From: Saprospiraceae bacterium
GTDB taxonomy: Bacteria > Bacteroidota > Bacteroidia > Chitinophagales > Saprospiraceae
DNA length: 64,000 nucleotides
Direction of reading: 5' to 3'
Assembly (NCBI GenBank): GCA_028285545.1
Contig: JANQPA010000129.1
Span: 46,996 to 110,995, forward strand
Shown here: positions 16,770-24,900 of the stretch, in pieces
Position numbering within the stretch: the first letter of the stretch is position 1
Layout of the letters: every line of letters starts with the position of its first letter
Translations under genes and position numbers: made by a program
Notes under the pieces: model-generated
Database searches by the model: none
What the model saw: only the letters and a program-made list of their open reading frames with translations
What the model was told of the DNA's origin: nothing

Positions 16770-18062
16770 TTAAGTAGATTGTTTGAAAACACTTCTTCCA
16801 TATAAAGCGATAAAAACAAAACAAAGTAAGGGTAAAATAAAGGAAAAATTAACCTCAGAAACTCCTGCAAGCTGGGTATCATTGACTCCTGGTCCACCCA
16901 AGTCAATAATCATTCCCTGTAATTTGGGCATCAAGGCACCACCCACAATGGCCATGACCAGTCCGGCAGCTCCAATTTTAGAATCTTCCTCATTCAAATT
17001 GTCAAGAGCAATACCGTAAATGGTAGGAAACATAATAGACATAAAAAACGATACTCCGACTAAAGCATACAAGCCTAAATGCCCTTCCACAAAAATGGTT
17101 ATTAGGGAACATAAAGCAGCAAAAAGGGCAAACAATAAAAGCAAACGGCCTGCATTAATAAACCTAAGTAAATAAGTTCCCAATGCCCGTCCTACCAGGA
17201 AGACAATGAAAGCGATGAACTGATAATTGGCTGCATTTTCACTGGAAATTCCTATGGCTTCTGCATATTGATAAATATAGGTCCAGCACATGATCTGTGC
17301 CCCGACATAAAGGATTTGGGCTACCACCCCACCTGTATAACTCCTGTTTGCAAATAATTTTTTAAAAGTTTCCTTCAGAGAGGGCACACCTCCCTCGTCT
17401 CTGGCTTGGGGCATTTTTACGACCAGGATTAGCACAAAAACAAACATTACCACCAGCCCCAGCACTACATAAGGATTACGAATAACCAGTAGGTCTGCTG
17501 TCCGTATTAATGCCTTTTTTGCTTCTGAAAGACTGGCAAAATTAGTGATATCATCTGATTGCAATCTTTTCAAAACAAATTGCTGGGCCACAAGTAAACC
17601 CAAGATCAAACCCAGAGGGTTAAATGCCTGAGCCAGGTTCAAGCGCTGAGTAGCAGTAGATTTGTCCCCCATAGAAAGGATATAGGGGTTTGCTGTAGTT
17701 TCCAAAAAAGCTAAACCAAAAGTGAGAATATACAGGCCCAGGCAAAAAAACCAGAATTGCTCGGTAATGGCTGCCGGATAAAATAACAGTGCTCCCCCTG
17801 CATACAGAGCAAGGCCTATCAGAACCCCAACTTTATAAGAATATTTTCTGACGAAGAGAGCCGCTGGAAGGGCCATACAAAAATAACCACCATAGAAAGC
17901 CATTTGAACCCAGGCGGCTTCGGAGTTTGAAAGTTCCAATACCTTTTTAAAAGCTTGAACCATGGGATCGGTGACTGCATTGGCAAAGCCCCATAATGCA
18001 AAAAGAGAAGTAATTAGCACGAAAGGTATTAGTATCTTTTTTGAAACGACTGGCTGGCTCAT
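16770..18062 (-). CDS. fucP: L-fucose:H+ symporter, FHS family
   Basis: ATG 18062 (MSQPVVSKKIL) is preferred over a TTG at 18095, giving 430 residues. Twelve hydrophobic segments and the family signatures FALWGFANAVTDPM at helix 1, QMAFYGGYF at helix 2 and LETTANPYIL in helix 5 identify a fucose permease of the major facilitator superfamily. It would import L-fucose with a proton across the inner membrane. Its place inside the catabolic operon supports this. Related proteins take up glucose/galactose or other sugars, so exact specificity is inferred from context. Confidence 0.9.
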   Translation of the reverse strand: MSQPVVSKKILIPFVLITSLFALWGFANAVTDPMVQAFKKVLELSNSEAAWVQMAFYGGYFCMALPAALFVRKYSYKVGVLIGLALYAGGALLFYPAAITEQFWFFCLGLYILTFGLAFLETTANPYILSMGDKSTATQRLNLAQAFNPLGLILGLLVAQQFVLKRLQSDDITNFASLSEAKKALIRTADLLVIRNPYVVLGLVVMFVFVLILVVKMPQARDEGGVPSLKETFKKLFANRSYTGGVVAQILYVGAQIMCWTYIYQYAEAIGISSENAANYQFIAFIVFLVGRALGTYLLRFINAGRLLLLFALFAALCSLITIFVEGHLGLYALVGVSFFMSIMFPTIYGIALDNLNEEDSKIGAAGLVMAIVGGALMPKLQGMIIDLGGPGVNDTQLAGVSEVNFSFILPLLCFVFIALYGRSVFKQST

Positions 18063-18138
18063 ATTGGTATACAACGATTTTATTTTTGGATTCAAGCTTC
18101 CTGTTTAGGTAATAGTTTTTGATCTTTGAAAATGCATT

Positions 18139-18966
18139 CTAAAGATTATAGGCTTTGATGGCATTTCCCCCCATTACTTTCTGGATTTCTTCTTTTGAAA
18201 AATCAAGGAAGAAGTTTTGAATAATTTTTGTGACCTGCTGGTATTCAGCTGCTAGCAAACACACCGGCCAATCTGATCCAAACATCACTCTATCTATACC
18301 GAATGCCTGAACAACTTCCTTTATAAAAATTTGAATATCTTTCTCTCTCCATTTAAAATCCTTGGTTTCGGTGACCATCCCGGAAAGCTTACAAAAGACA
18401 TTTTCATTTTCGGCCAGCCTGGTAATATTTTCCAACCAATTTCTATCCATGGATTCTGAGATGGAAGGTTTAGCAATATGATCGAGAATAAAAATTTGGT
18501 TTGGGAAGTTCCTAACCAACTCAATAGAAGCAGGCAGTTGTTGGGGATAAACCAAAATATCATAAGACAAACCGAAAGCTTCTAATTTGCTGATCCCATC
18601 CTGGAAAGCAGGATTCAAAACGAAATTGTTGTCTTTTTCTGCTTGTACAATGTGTCGGAGTCCTTTTAAAAGGGGATCTTTAGAAAAATGAGTTAAGCGT
18701 TCTTCTATATTTTCAGCTTGTAAATCCAACCATCCTACAACACCTTTAATGAAGTCGTTTTGAATTGCACATTGCAAAAGGAAATGGGTTTCTTCTTCTG
18801 ACTGGTCCGCCTGGACAGCAATACAAGCATCAATTCCATTTTCGGCCAGGATTGGCCTCAAATCTTCTGGCAAAAAATCTTGGCGAAGTACCTTCATAGA
18901 ATTATCAATCCAGGCATCACGTATTGGATCAAATTTCCAGAAGTGCTGATGTGAATCAATGGTCAT
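18139..18966 (-). CDS. Amidohydrolase-2 family, probable L-fuconolactonase
   Basis: The 275-residue TIM-barrel hydrolase begins MTIDSHQHFW, giving the metal pair H6/H8. It has a later histidine in FILDHIAKP and the aspartate in FGSDWPV. This is the pattern of L-fuconolactone and related lactone hydrolases of the amidohydrolase superfamily. It would open L-fuconolactone to L-fuconate. The start codon overlaps the stop of the upstream FAH gene by ATGA (18963-18966), pointing to translational coupling. A 76-bp gap to fucP follows. Confidence 0.88.
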   Translation of the reverse strand: MTIDSHQHFWKFDPIRDAWIDNSMKVLRQDFLPEDLRPILAENGIDACIAVQADQSEEETHFLLQCAIQNDFIKGVVGWLDLQAENIEERLTHFSKDPLLKGLRHIVQAEKDNNFVLNPAFQDGISKLEAFGLSYDILVYPQQLPASIELVRNFPNQIFILDHIAKPSISESMDRNWLENITRLAENENVFCKLSGMVTETKDFKWREKDIQIFIKEVVQAFGIDRVMFGSDWPVCLLAAEYQQVTKIIQNFFLDFSKEEIQKVMGGNAIKAYNL

Positions 18967-19817
18967 GAGTATACTTTACAAGTTTGTTTTGCGACTCCCA
19001 GGCCCTCAATTCCCAATTCTACGATATCTCCTTCTTTTAAATATCTAGGTGGGTTGAGGCCTAATCCTACTCCGGAAGGAGTGCCGGTGGAAATAATATC
19101 TCCCGGCAATAAAGTCATATATTGGCTGATATAGCTCACCAATTCCTGAATATTAAAAATAAAATCGGCGGTGCTGCTATCTTGCAATAATTCACCGTTA
19201 ACTGTTAACCAAAGCCTGAGATTATTTGGATCAGGAATTTCATCAGCTGTTGCAATAAAAGGTCCCATAGGAGCAAAAGTATCACAACTTTTCCCCTTCA
19301 CCCATTGACCAGTGCCTTCCAATTGAAAAGCCCTTTCACTGACATCATTGTGTAGAACATATCCAGCAATATGTTGCAGGGCCTGGTCTTTTGATACGTA
19401 GGAAGCTTTTTTTCCAATCACCACGGCAAGCTCTACCTCCCAGTCAGTTTTTGTGCTCCCTTTGGGAATGATAATGTCATCATAAGGTCCAGTTAAAGCG
19501 GAAGTAGCTTTGAAAAATAAGACAGGTTCGGTAGGTAAATCCATGCCACTCTCCGCAGCATGTTTTGCATAATTCAAACCTACACATACAATTTTTGAGG
19601 GCCTAACTAAAGGGACTCCTAATCGTGTTGTCTCATCAACCACAGGACAGTCTTTTTGATTTTCTTCAAGCCAGGACTTTAATTTTTCAATCCCGCCATT
19701 ACCAAAAAAGGCTTCATCATAATCCATCCCAAAAGCTGAGACATCAATTTTTTGTTCATTTGCCAGTTGAAGGCCCGGTTTTTCCAAGCCTTGCTTTCCA
19801 AATCTGATTAGTTTCAA
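18963..19817 (-). CDS. FAH-family hydrolase, probable 2,4-diketo-3-deoxy-L-fuconate hydrolase
   Basis: The 284-residue protein has the fumarylacetoacetase fold: CVGLNYAKHAAE, the metal-binding acidic run DWEVELAVVIG, and GDIISTGTPSGVG near the C terminus. In the fucose pathway the homolog splits 2,4-diketo-3-deoxy-L-fuconate to pyruvate and L-lactate with Mg2+. It is the first gene of the operon, so the promoter should lie in the 169 bp before 19818. It is coupled to the lactonase gene by a 4-bp overlap. Confidence 0.88.
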   Translation of the reverse strand: MKLIRFGKQGLEKPGLQLANEQKIDVSAFGMDYDEAFFGNGGIEKLKSWLEENQKDCPVVDETTRLGVPLVRPSKIVCVGLNYAKHAAESGMDLPTEPVLFFKATSALTGPYDDIIIPKGSTKTDWEVELAVVIGKKASYVSKDQALQHIAGYVLHNDVSERAFQLEGTGQWVKGKSCDTFAPMGPFIATADEIPDPNNLRLWLTVNGELLQDSSTADFIFNIQELVSYISQYMTLLPGDIISTGTPSGVGLGLNPPRYLKEGDIVELGIEGLGVAKQTCKVYS

Positions 19818-19824
19818 GGTCTTT

Positions 19825-19881
19825 GTTATTGGTTATTGGTTATTGGTTATTGAGTTATTAGTTATTGAGTTATTGGTTATT
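19825..19881. repeat. GTTATTG heptamer array at the operon head
   Basis: About eight imperfect GTTATTG/GTTATTGA/GTTATTA units run between the fucose operon start and the divergent acyltransferase gene. The array lies directly upstream of the first operon codon. It could influence promoter spacing by slippage, or may be neutral. Confidence 0.75.
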
Positions 19882-19986
19882 CATTACTTTCAAATTAAAG
19901 CTAGTAAAAAATATGAAGATGGAGTTCCTTTAAAGATTCAAACCTAAAATGTTCCTCCCTTTTTCTATATTGTTCATAAAAAAGCA

Positions 19987-21123
19987 ATGGGAAGCCAATC
20001 AAAAAGCCGGGTAAATTACGTTGATAATCTTCGGATTTTTCTTACCGGGCTGGTCATCCTGCACCATTTTGCCATTACTTATGGAGCATCTGGAGGGTGG
20101 TATTACAAAGAAACGGAGGCAGGCTTTCCTGAGGTCATTCCGTTTACCTTGTTTGTGGCTACCAATCAGGCTTTTTTTATGGGAATGTTTTTTTTCATTG
20201 CTGCCTATTTTATTCTGCCTTCATTAAATAAAAAAAGAGTCTTTCAATTTTCAAAAGATCGGCTCATTCGATTGGGCATTCCCACCCTTTTGTTTTTCTT
20301 TTTTTTACATCCTCTCACTGTTTTTATCCGAAATAAATACATCCATGGGGAGGCCATTACTCTTGGTGACTATCTGTTTAAATATAAAATTTTTGGTTTT
20401 GGCCCCATGTGGTTTGTGGAAGCACTATTAATATTTACTTTTGGCTTTTTGATATTAAGGAGTTTACAATACAAACCTTGGAAAATTCAAATTACTATTT
20501 TTCCTTTTCCTAAAACCCGATTAATTATCCTATTTGCAATATTAGTCGGACTGGGTCAATTTATTATTCGAATATGGTTGCCGGTAGGATGGACATTAGG
20601 GATAACCAATTTCCAATTAGGTCATTTCTTGCAATATATATCCTTATTTGTATTGGGCATTCTAGCCTGGAAAAACCAATGGCTAGATGCTATCACTCCT
20701 AAAATGGGATGGAACTGGTTTCTTTTTGTGCATGTATTTTTATTCATTATTTTCCCACTAGTCTTCTTTTTTGGAGGAGCAGTAGAAGGCAATGTAGAAC
20801 CTTTCGTAGGTGGATTTCACTGGCAAAACCTAGCTTATGCTGTTTGGGAACAATTGGTAGGTTTTGGCATGATCGTGGCTTTATTTGGTATTTTTAAATC
20901 CAAATGGAATACACAGGGAGTCCTGGCTAAAAAACTTTCCCTGAGTTCTTATGCCGTCTATGTATTCCATCCACCGGTTATTGTCCTCATCAGCGCTTTA
21001 TTTTTCAAGTTGGAAATTCATCCTTTTTTTAAATTTATTTTGCTGGCTCCAATAGCTTTGATTTTGTGTTTTTTAGTAGGGCATTTGGTAAAAAATATGC
21101 CCCTGCTGAAACGGGTGTTTTAA
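19987..21123 (+). CDS. Membrane acyltransferase, acyltransferase-3 family
   Basis: This 378-residue integral membrane protein has about ten helices. It begins with YVDNLRIFLTGLVILHHFAI, where the conserved Arg and the His of LHH match the acyltransferase-3/OpgC signature. Later motifs include GPMWFVEALLIF and SSYAVYVFHPPVIV. Such enzymes move acyl groups, often acetyl or succinyl, onto sugars or lipids at the inner membrane. No partner glycan genes are near. It is divergent from the fucose operon and appears monocistronic. Confidence 0.85.
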   Translation: MGSQSKSRVNYVDNLRIFLTGLVILHHFAITYGASGGWYYKETEAGFPEVIPFTLFVATNQAFFMGMFFFIAAYFILPSLNKKRVFQFSKDRLIRLGIPTLLFFFFLHPLTVFIRNKYIHGEAITLGDYLFKYKIFGFGPMWFVEALLIFTFGFLILRSLQYKPWKIQITIFPFPKTRLIILFAILVGLGQFIIRIWLPVGWTLGITNFQLGHFLQYISLFVLGILAWKNQWLDAITPKMGWNWFLFVHVFLFIIFPLVFFFGGAVEGNVEPFVGGFHWQNLAYAVWEQLVGFGMIVALFGIFKSKWNTQGVLAKKLSLSSYAVYVFHPPVIVLISALFFKLEIHPFFKFILLAPIALILCFLVGHLVKNMPLLKRVF

Positions 21124-21130
21124 GGAATAC

Positions 21131-21277
21131 CTATCCAGCTTCAAAAAGCTCCTTAAGCTTTTTAACCATTTCTGTATCATCTTCTCCACCACTCCATAAC
21201 GACCAATGATCATTCCATTGGGATCAACAAGAATTTTAGGCTTATAGATCCAGTAAATGAGGCCTGCCTTAGCTTAA
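21131..21277 (-). pseudogene. Frameshifted C-terminal remnant of a thioredoxin/TlpA-like gene
   Basis: On the minus strand one frame reads YWIYKPKILVDPNGMIIGRY, the strand-turn typical of TlpA/AhpC-TSA proteins. The continuation GGEDDTEMVKKLKELFEAG plus stop (at 21131) is in another frame, so one frameshift separates them. No upstream catalytic CxxC part remains. It sits between the acyltransferase stop and the S41 peptidase stop. It looks like a decaying fragment. Confidence 0.65.
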
Positions 21278-21292
21278 ACACGGTACAACTTC

Positions 21293-22717
21293 CTATAGAT
21301 TGGTATCATTATAATAGTCAATTACAAATTGAATTAAATCTTCAGTATTAGCTGGTTGAGGAATATCGGGAGCAATACCGGTTTTATTGAATCCGTTCTT
21401 TAAAATATCTTTATGTAGTGTTCCTGTAGGATATCCAAAAACTATGTTTTGACTACCAGAATGTTCAAGTAGAAGTGAATTAGTACTTGTATAATCAATG
21501 ACACCACCAGTTGGAGTACCAAATGTCTTAACCTTGTTACTGGCTCCTTTAGCATGTAGTATAAAAGACTCTGCAGCACTCTGACTTCCATTATCTGTAA
21601 GAATTGATACCTGATCAATATCATTTTTGACTTTCTTGAATTTCCTATCCCTATAGATCGGGCCATCCACTATTTCTCCATTTTTTGCCATACGTTTGAG
21701 CAGTGGAGAATAAACTTTTGAAAAGCCAAATCCAATAAATTTTTCAAAGTAGGCTCTGTTGTCAGGAGATGCAAGAACATACCCTTGTCTTGAAGTAAGT
21801 GTTTGAGTAGCAAAATATTGGATCAATGGAAAATAAATTGTATTTCCGCCTGTATTTCCCCGAATATCAATAATAAGGTGTTTGGTATTTTTAATTGTTT
21901 TTTCGTTATCAGCTAAGAATTTTTTGAAATCCTTAGGGTTCATGCCAAATGAGGAAATAGTAATTACGGTATGTATATTGTTAATTCTGGAGACTTTAGG
22001 TTCTCTGATTGAGGCGGCTATTTTTTCATCCTTGGCTCTAAACCATTTCCTTGAGCCTCCCATAATAAGTTTTAATATGCTGTTTTCCTTATAAAGATTC
22101 GCCCTCACATATTTTGTATTAAAATCATAAGGATAATAGGAACCTTCAAATCCTTTTTGAGTTTTGGATAACCTTATTTTTAAGCTCCCTATTTCAGTAT
22201 TTTCCCTGTTACTTTTGATTAAATAGCCGTCAAAGACCGTATCATTTTTTACAACTGCAAATACTGATTCTCCATCAGACCATTTCCCTACCAGTACATC
22301 AGAAGTATCTAAGAGCAATTCATCAATTTCCTTTAGTGTTTTCTTGTTTTTGCTCAAAAAGAGTTGTTGATCATCTAAAATTTCTTTTTTATACCTCGGA
22401 AATTCTATAGCATATAAGTGTCCATCTTCAAAAAAAGATAAGAATTCCATAAGAAATCGTGTGCACGAAGATGCTGTTTGTAACTTAGCCTCAGCGGCAA
22501 ATTCCGTTTTTAATGCCTTATACTCTTGATATTTCTTGTTATTTCTGATAAGTGCTAATCCGATATAGTTTGATTCCAATTTTTCGACAAGTTCACCATA
22601 AGATTTTACACAATCACAAGGCTCCTTCTGAGTTTGAGCATTTAATTTAGAATTTCCGTTCGAACAAGCTATTAATGTAAAACAGATGCATAGTATAATC
22701 GATAGAACGGTCTTCAT
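21293..22717 (-). CDS. S41-like serine peptidase lipoprotein
   Basis: The start was set at ATG 22717, giving MKTVLSIILCICFTLIAC, a lipoprotein signal with lipobox LIAC and 474 residues in all. A longer frame to 22840 would run into the divergent AraC gene. The C-terminal half has the S41/tail-specific protease pattern: HLIIDIRGNTGGNT, then the nucleophile region DNGSQSAAESFILHA, then TFGTPTGGVID. No PDZ domain is evident. It should act in the periplasm or on the surface. The substrate is unknown. Confidence 0.82.
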   Translation of the reverse strand: MKTVLSIILCICFTLIACSNGNSKLNAQTQKEPCDCVKSYGELVEKLESNYIGLALIRNNKKYQEYKALKTEFAAEAKLQTASSCTRFLMEFLSFFEDGHLYAIEFPRYKKEILDDQQLFLSKNKKTLKEIDELLLDTSDVLVGKWSDGESVFAVVKNDTVFDGYLIKSNRENTEIGSLKIRLSKTQKGFEGSYYPYDFNTKYVRANLYKENSILKLIMGGSRKWFRAKDEKIAASIREPKVSRINNIHTVITISSFGMNPKDFKKFLADNEKTIKNTKHLIIDIRGNTGGNTIYFPLIQYFATQTLTSRQGYVLASPDNRAYFEKFIGFGFSKVYSPLLKRMAKNGEIVDGPIYRDRKFKKVKNDIDQVSILTDNGSQSAAESFILHAKGASNKVKTFGTPTGGVIDYTSTNSLLLEHSGSQNIVFGYPTGTLHKDILKNGFNKTGIAPDIPQPANTEDLIQFVIDYYNDTNL

Positions 22718-22800
22718 ATAAGAGATCATTTCCTTGAAATTTTTATTTTGGGTAAAATTATTATAAACCAACTTTTCTGCATTGGATAAAATAGACAAAA

Positions 22801-23607
22801 TTGGAAGCAGTAGAATATCAGCCAAAAAATAGCTTAGCAAAAAAATATGTTTATAGTTATCAGTTTTTTGAGGTTAAAGGGCCTTTATTTGTTAAGACGA
22901 TTCCTACTGGATCATTAGAATGTTTTGTAGTCCTGGATGGCAATTTTGAAACATTTGACCGTGAAAGGGGAGTATTCGAAACTTCCAATGCATCAGGATT
23001 CTTTCCTTTAGGGAATACGATCAATAGTTATTTTATTAGAGATTATGTAAAAGTTTTTGCCATCAAGATTAAACCTATAATATTAGGACTCCCCAATTTT
23101 TATCGTTTTATTGAAAATTGGAAAAATTTTCCTGTAGAATCATTTCTCGGTTCCGGTGGTCAAGAAAAAATCAAGTCGATGGACTTTAGGAAAACAGATG
23201 TCATTGCAGATCAAGTAGATCAGATTCTCACAACTAATAATGATTTTGCTTCTTTAGACCCCAAGATGGAGGCATTTATGACATCTATTTTTTCTGAAAA
23301 TGGAATTAACCTTAAAATTTCTGAAATAGCTGATAAAATTAACCTTACTATTAAAAGCTTAGAAAGACTGACTATTAAGTATTTTGATATGAGTCCAAAA
23401 AAACTACTGAACCTCATTCGTTTTGGTATGTCTGCAGTCAACCTTAAAAAAAATGAAGGATTTAAACTCATTGATGCTTTAGAGTTTGGATATTATGATC
23501 AATCACATTTTATAAGAGAATGCAAAAGAATAACAGAACTTACTCCAAAGGAGTTTCTTTCCAAGCTAAATTTGGGTGTACATGACCTAATAGTTGAGGA
23601 TATTTAG
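22801..23607 (+). CDS. AraC-family regulator with a TTG start
   Basis: Translation probably starts at TTG 22801, because an in-frame stop lies three codons upstream and there is no earlier start. The N-terminal part (EYQPKNSLAKKYVYSYQFFEVKG) resembles the small sensor domain found in Bacteroidota AraC proteins. The C-terminal 100 residues form two HTH units (LKISEIADKINLTIKSLERL and LIDALEFGYYDQSHFIREC, then ITELTPKEFLSKL). The gene is divergent from the S41 peptidase with 83 bp between starts and may control it. Confidence 0.8.
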   Translation: MEAVEYQPKNSLAKKYVYSYQFFEVKGPLFVKTIPTGSLECFVVLDGNFETFDRERGVFETSNASGFFPLGNTINSYFIRDYVKVFAIKIKPIILGLPNFYRFIENWKNFPVESFLGSGGQEKIKSMDFRKTDVIADQVDQILTTNNDFASLDPKMEAFMTSIFSENGINLKISEIADKINLTIKSLERLTIKYFDMSPKKLLNLIRFGMSAVNLKKNEGFKLIDALEFGYYDQSHFIRECKRITELTPKEFLSKLNLGVHDLIVEDI

Positions 23608-23709
23608 TATTCAACTAGAATTTTTTAATGCAGAAGAATGAAAGACAAAGCCTAATTTTAACTTAAAGTATTTGGCCTGAATCGGCAATAATTGTAGTTT
23701 TAAACTCAG

Positions 23710-24081
23710 ATGAGAAAAACGGTATCCATATCATTAGCCATTTTATTGATTATTCTTTCCGCAAAAGATATTGTGACCTGGACTTCTTTCAAAATCAACC
23801 AGCAGACCATTGCTAATGAATGGTGCATGAATTCATTAAAGCCCGAATTAGACTGCGCTGGAAAATGCTTTCTCATCCAATTGCTAAGTGAATCTAAAGA
23901 CCATCAAAGTAATCCAGTGTTACAGTGGGAGCGACCAGCAGAATTTAATTATATTTTAAATTCAGCTACCCTACCCCAACTCTCTTTTTCACCTTCTTTT
24001 GGTCAATCGAATTTTATACAACCAGTAGATTCTTCCATTTTATTAGTTGATGATACTTTCCATCCTCCTAATCTTGCCTAA
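23710..24081 (+). CDS. Small membrane-anchored protein with C-x9-C-x3-C motif, paralog A
   Basis: This 123-residue protein has one N-terminal hydrophobic helix (VSISLAILLIILSAKDIV). The motif IANEWCMNSLKPELDC follows, then AGKCFL, so three cysteines are spaced C-x9-C-x3-C. Similar small proteins are known to me only as uncharacterised Bacteroidota families that carry N-x-x-P-x-L-x-C-x-G-K-C-x-L. The rest is low in recognisable features. A paralog with the same motif starts 255 bp downstream. Metal or redox function is a guess from the cysteines. It is probably exported with the C-terminal part in the periplasm. Confidence 0.7.
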   Translation: MRKTVSISLAILLIILSAKDIVTWTSFKINQQTIANEWCMNSLKPELDCAGKCFLIQLLSESKDHQSNPVLQWERPAEFNYILNSATLPQLSFSPSFGQSNFIQPVDSSILLVDDTFHPPNLA

Positions 24082-24263
24082 GGCTATAATTTGAGACTAT
24101 AAGTATTTGTTGTCCTTTTCGAGTGAGGAAAACTTCTCTTCATTCCTTGTCAGGCAATTAGCGTCAAATAATGGCAATTTTAAAATCTGTTTCTAGCTTT
24201 TAAATGAAATGGCAATTGAGCTGGTAGCATATTAAGATTACTGAGCCCGAAATAAAGTGTAGG

Positions 24264-24295
24264 GATTGGTAAGCTTTATCTCCGGCTTACCAATC
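24264..24295 (+). terminator. Intrinsic terminator between the two Cys-motif genes
   Basis: An 11-bp perfect stem (GATTGGTAAGC, 24264-24274, with GCTTACCAATC, 24285-24295) is followed by five T. It should end the transcript of paralog A, so paralog B would need its own promoter. Confidence 0.8.
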
Positions 24296-24335
24296 TTTTT
24301 CCAGCTTGGTAATCCTTTTGCCTACTAATAAAGCT

Positions 24336-24755
24336 ATGACCTATAAGTTAATTTGTATTTCTTATAAAATTCTGCAAACTCTTTTGATACGGATAATCTC
24401 CATATTACTCCTTTTTTCCATTTCCGTACAGATGATGAGTAAGACTTTGATTCTGCTCTCATTTGCTATGAATCAATCCCACATTGCAGAGGAATGGTGC
24501 ATCAACCGACTCAAACCTGAATTAATGTGCGGTGGCAAGTGTTATTTGAGTGAAAAATTAGAAGAAACTCAACAAAAGGAAAACACCCCATTCTCTCTTT
24601 CTCAGCTATTACCCATTAAAGCAGAATACATCCCACTTTCGACCCAAGGTATTCTTTTGATAAGCCCTATATTTTACAAAGTTAAAGCTCTATTTATATG
24701 GCTGGCCAGCTATTCATATGATTTTATCACCACCCTTTTTAGACCCCCAGATTGA
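24336..24755 (+). CDS. Small membrane-anchored protein with C-x9-C-x3-C motif, paralog B
   Basis: ATG 24336 is preferred over a TTG at 24306, giving 139 residues. A hydrophobic stretch (LLIRIISILLLFSISVQMM) precedes IAEEWCINRLKPELMC and then GGKCYL, the same motif and spacing as paralog A. A second hydrophobic stretch near the C terminus (ALFIWLASYSYDF) may be another membrane segment. Apart from the motif the two paralogs have diverged strongly, so the motif is the constrained part. The next gene starts 145 bp later on the same strand. Confidence 0.65.
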   Translation: MTYKLICISYKILQTLLIRIISILLLFSISVQMMSKTLILLSFAMNQSHIAEEWCINRLKPELMCGGKCYLSEKLEETQQKENTPFSLSQLLPIKAEYIPLSTQGILLISPIFYKVKALFIWLASYSYDFITTLFRPPD

Positions 24756-24900
24756 GGTGGGGTAGCATTACTTTTTATAAAAAATGGTCATCCCTCTTTT
24801 CGTCTTTCCAATCCACTGGGAAAGCCCTGGTTGTTTATGCCTAAAAAGAGGCTTTGACCAATCACAATTTTTCAAAACAACCTTAATTCAATTAATATTT

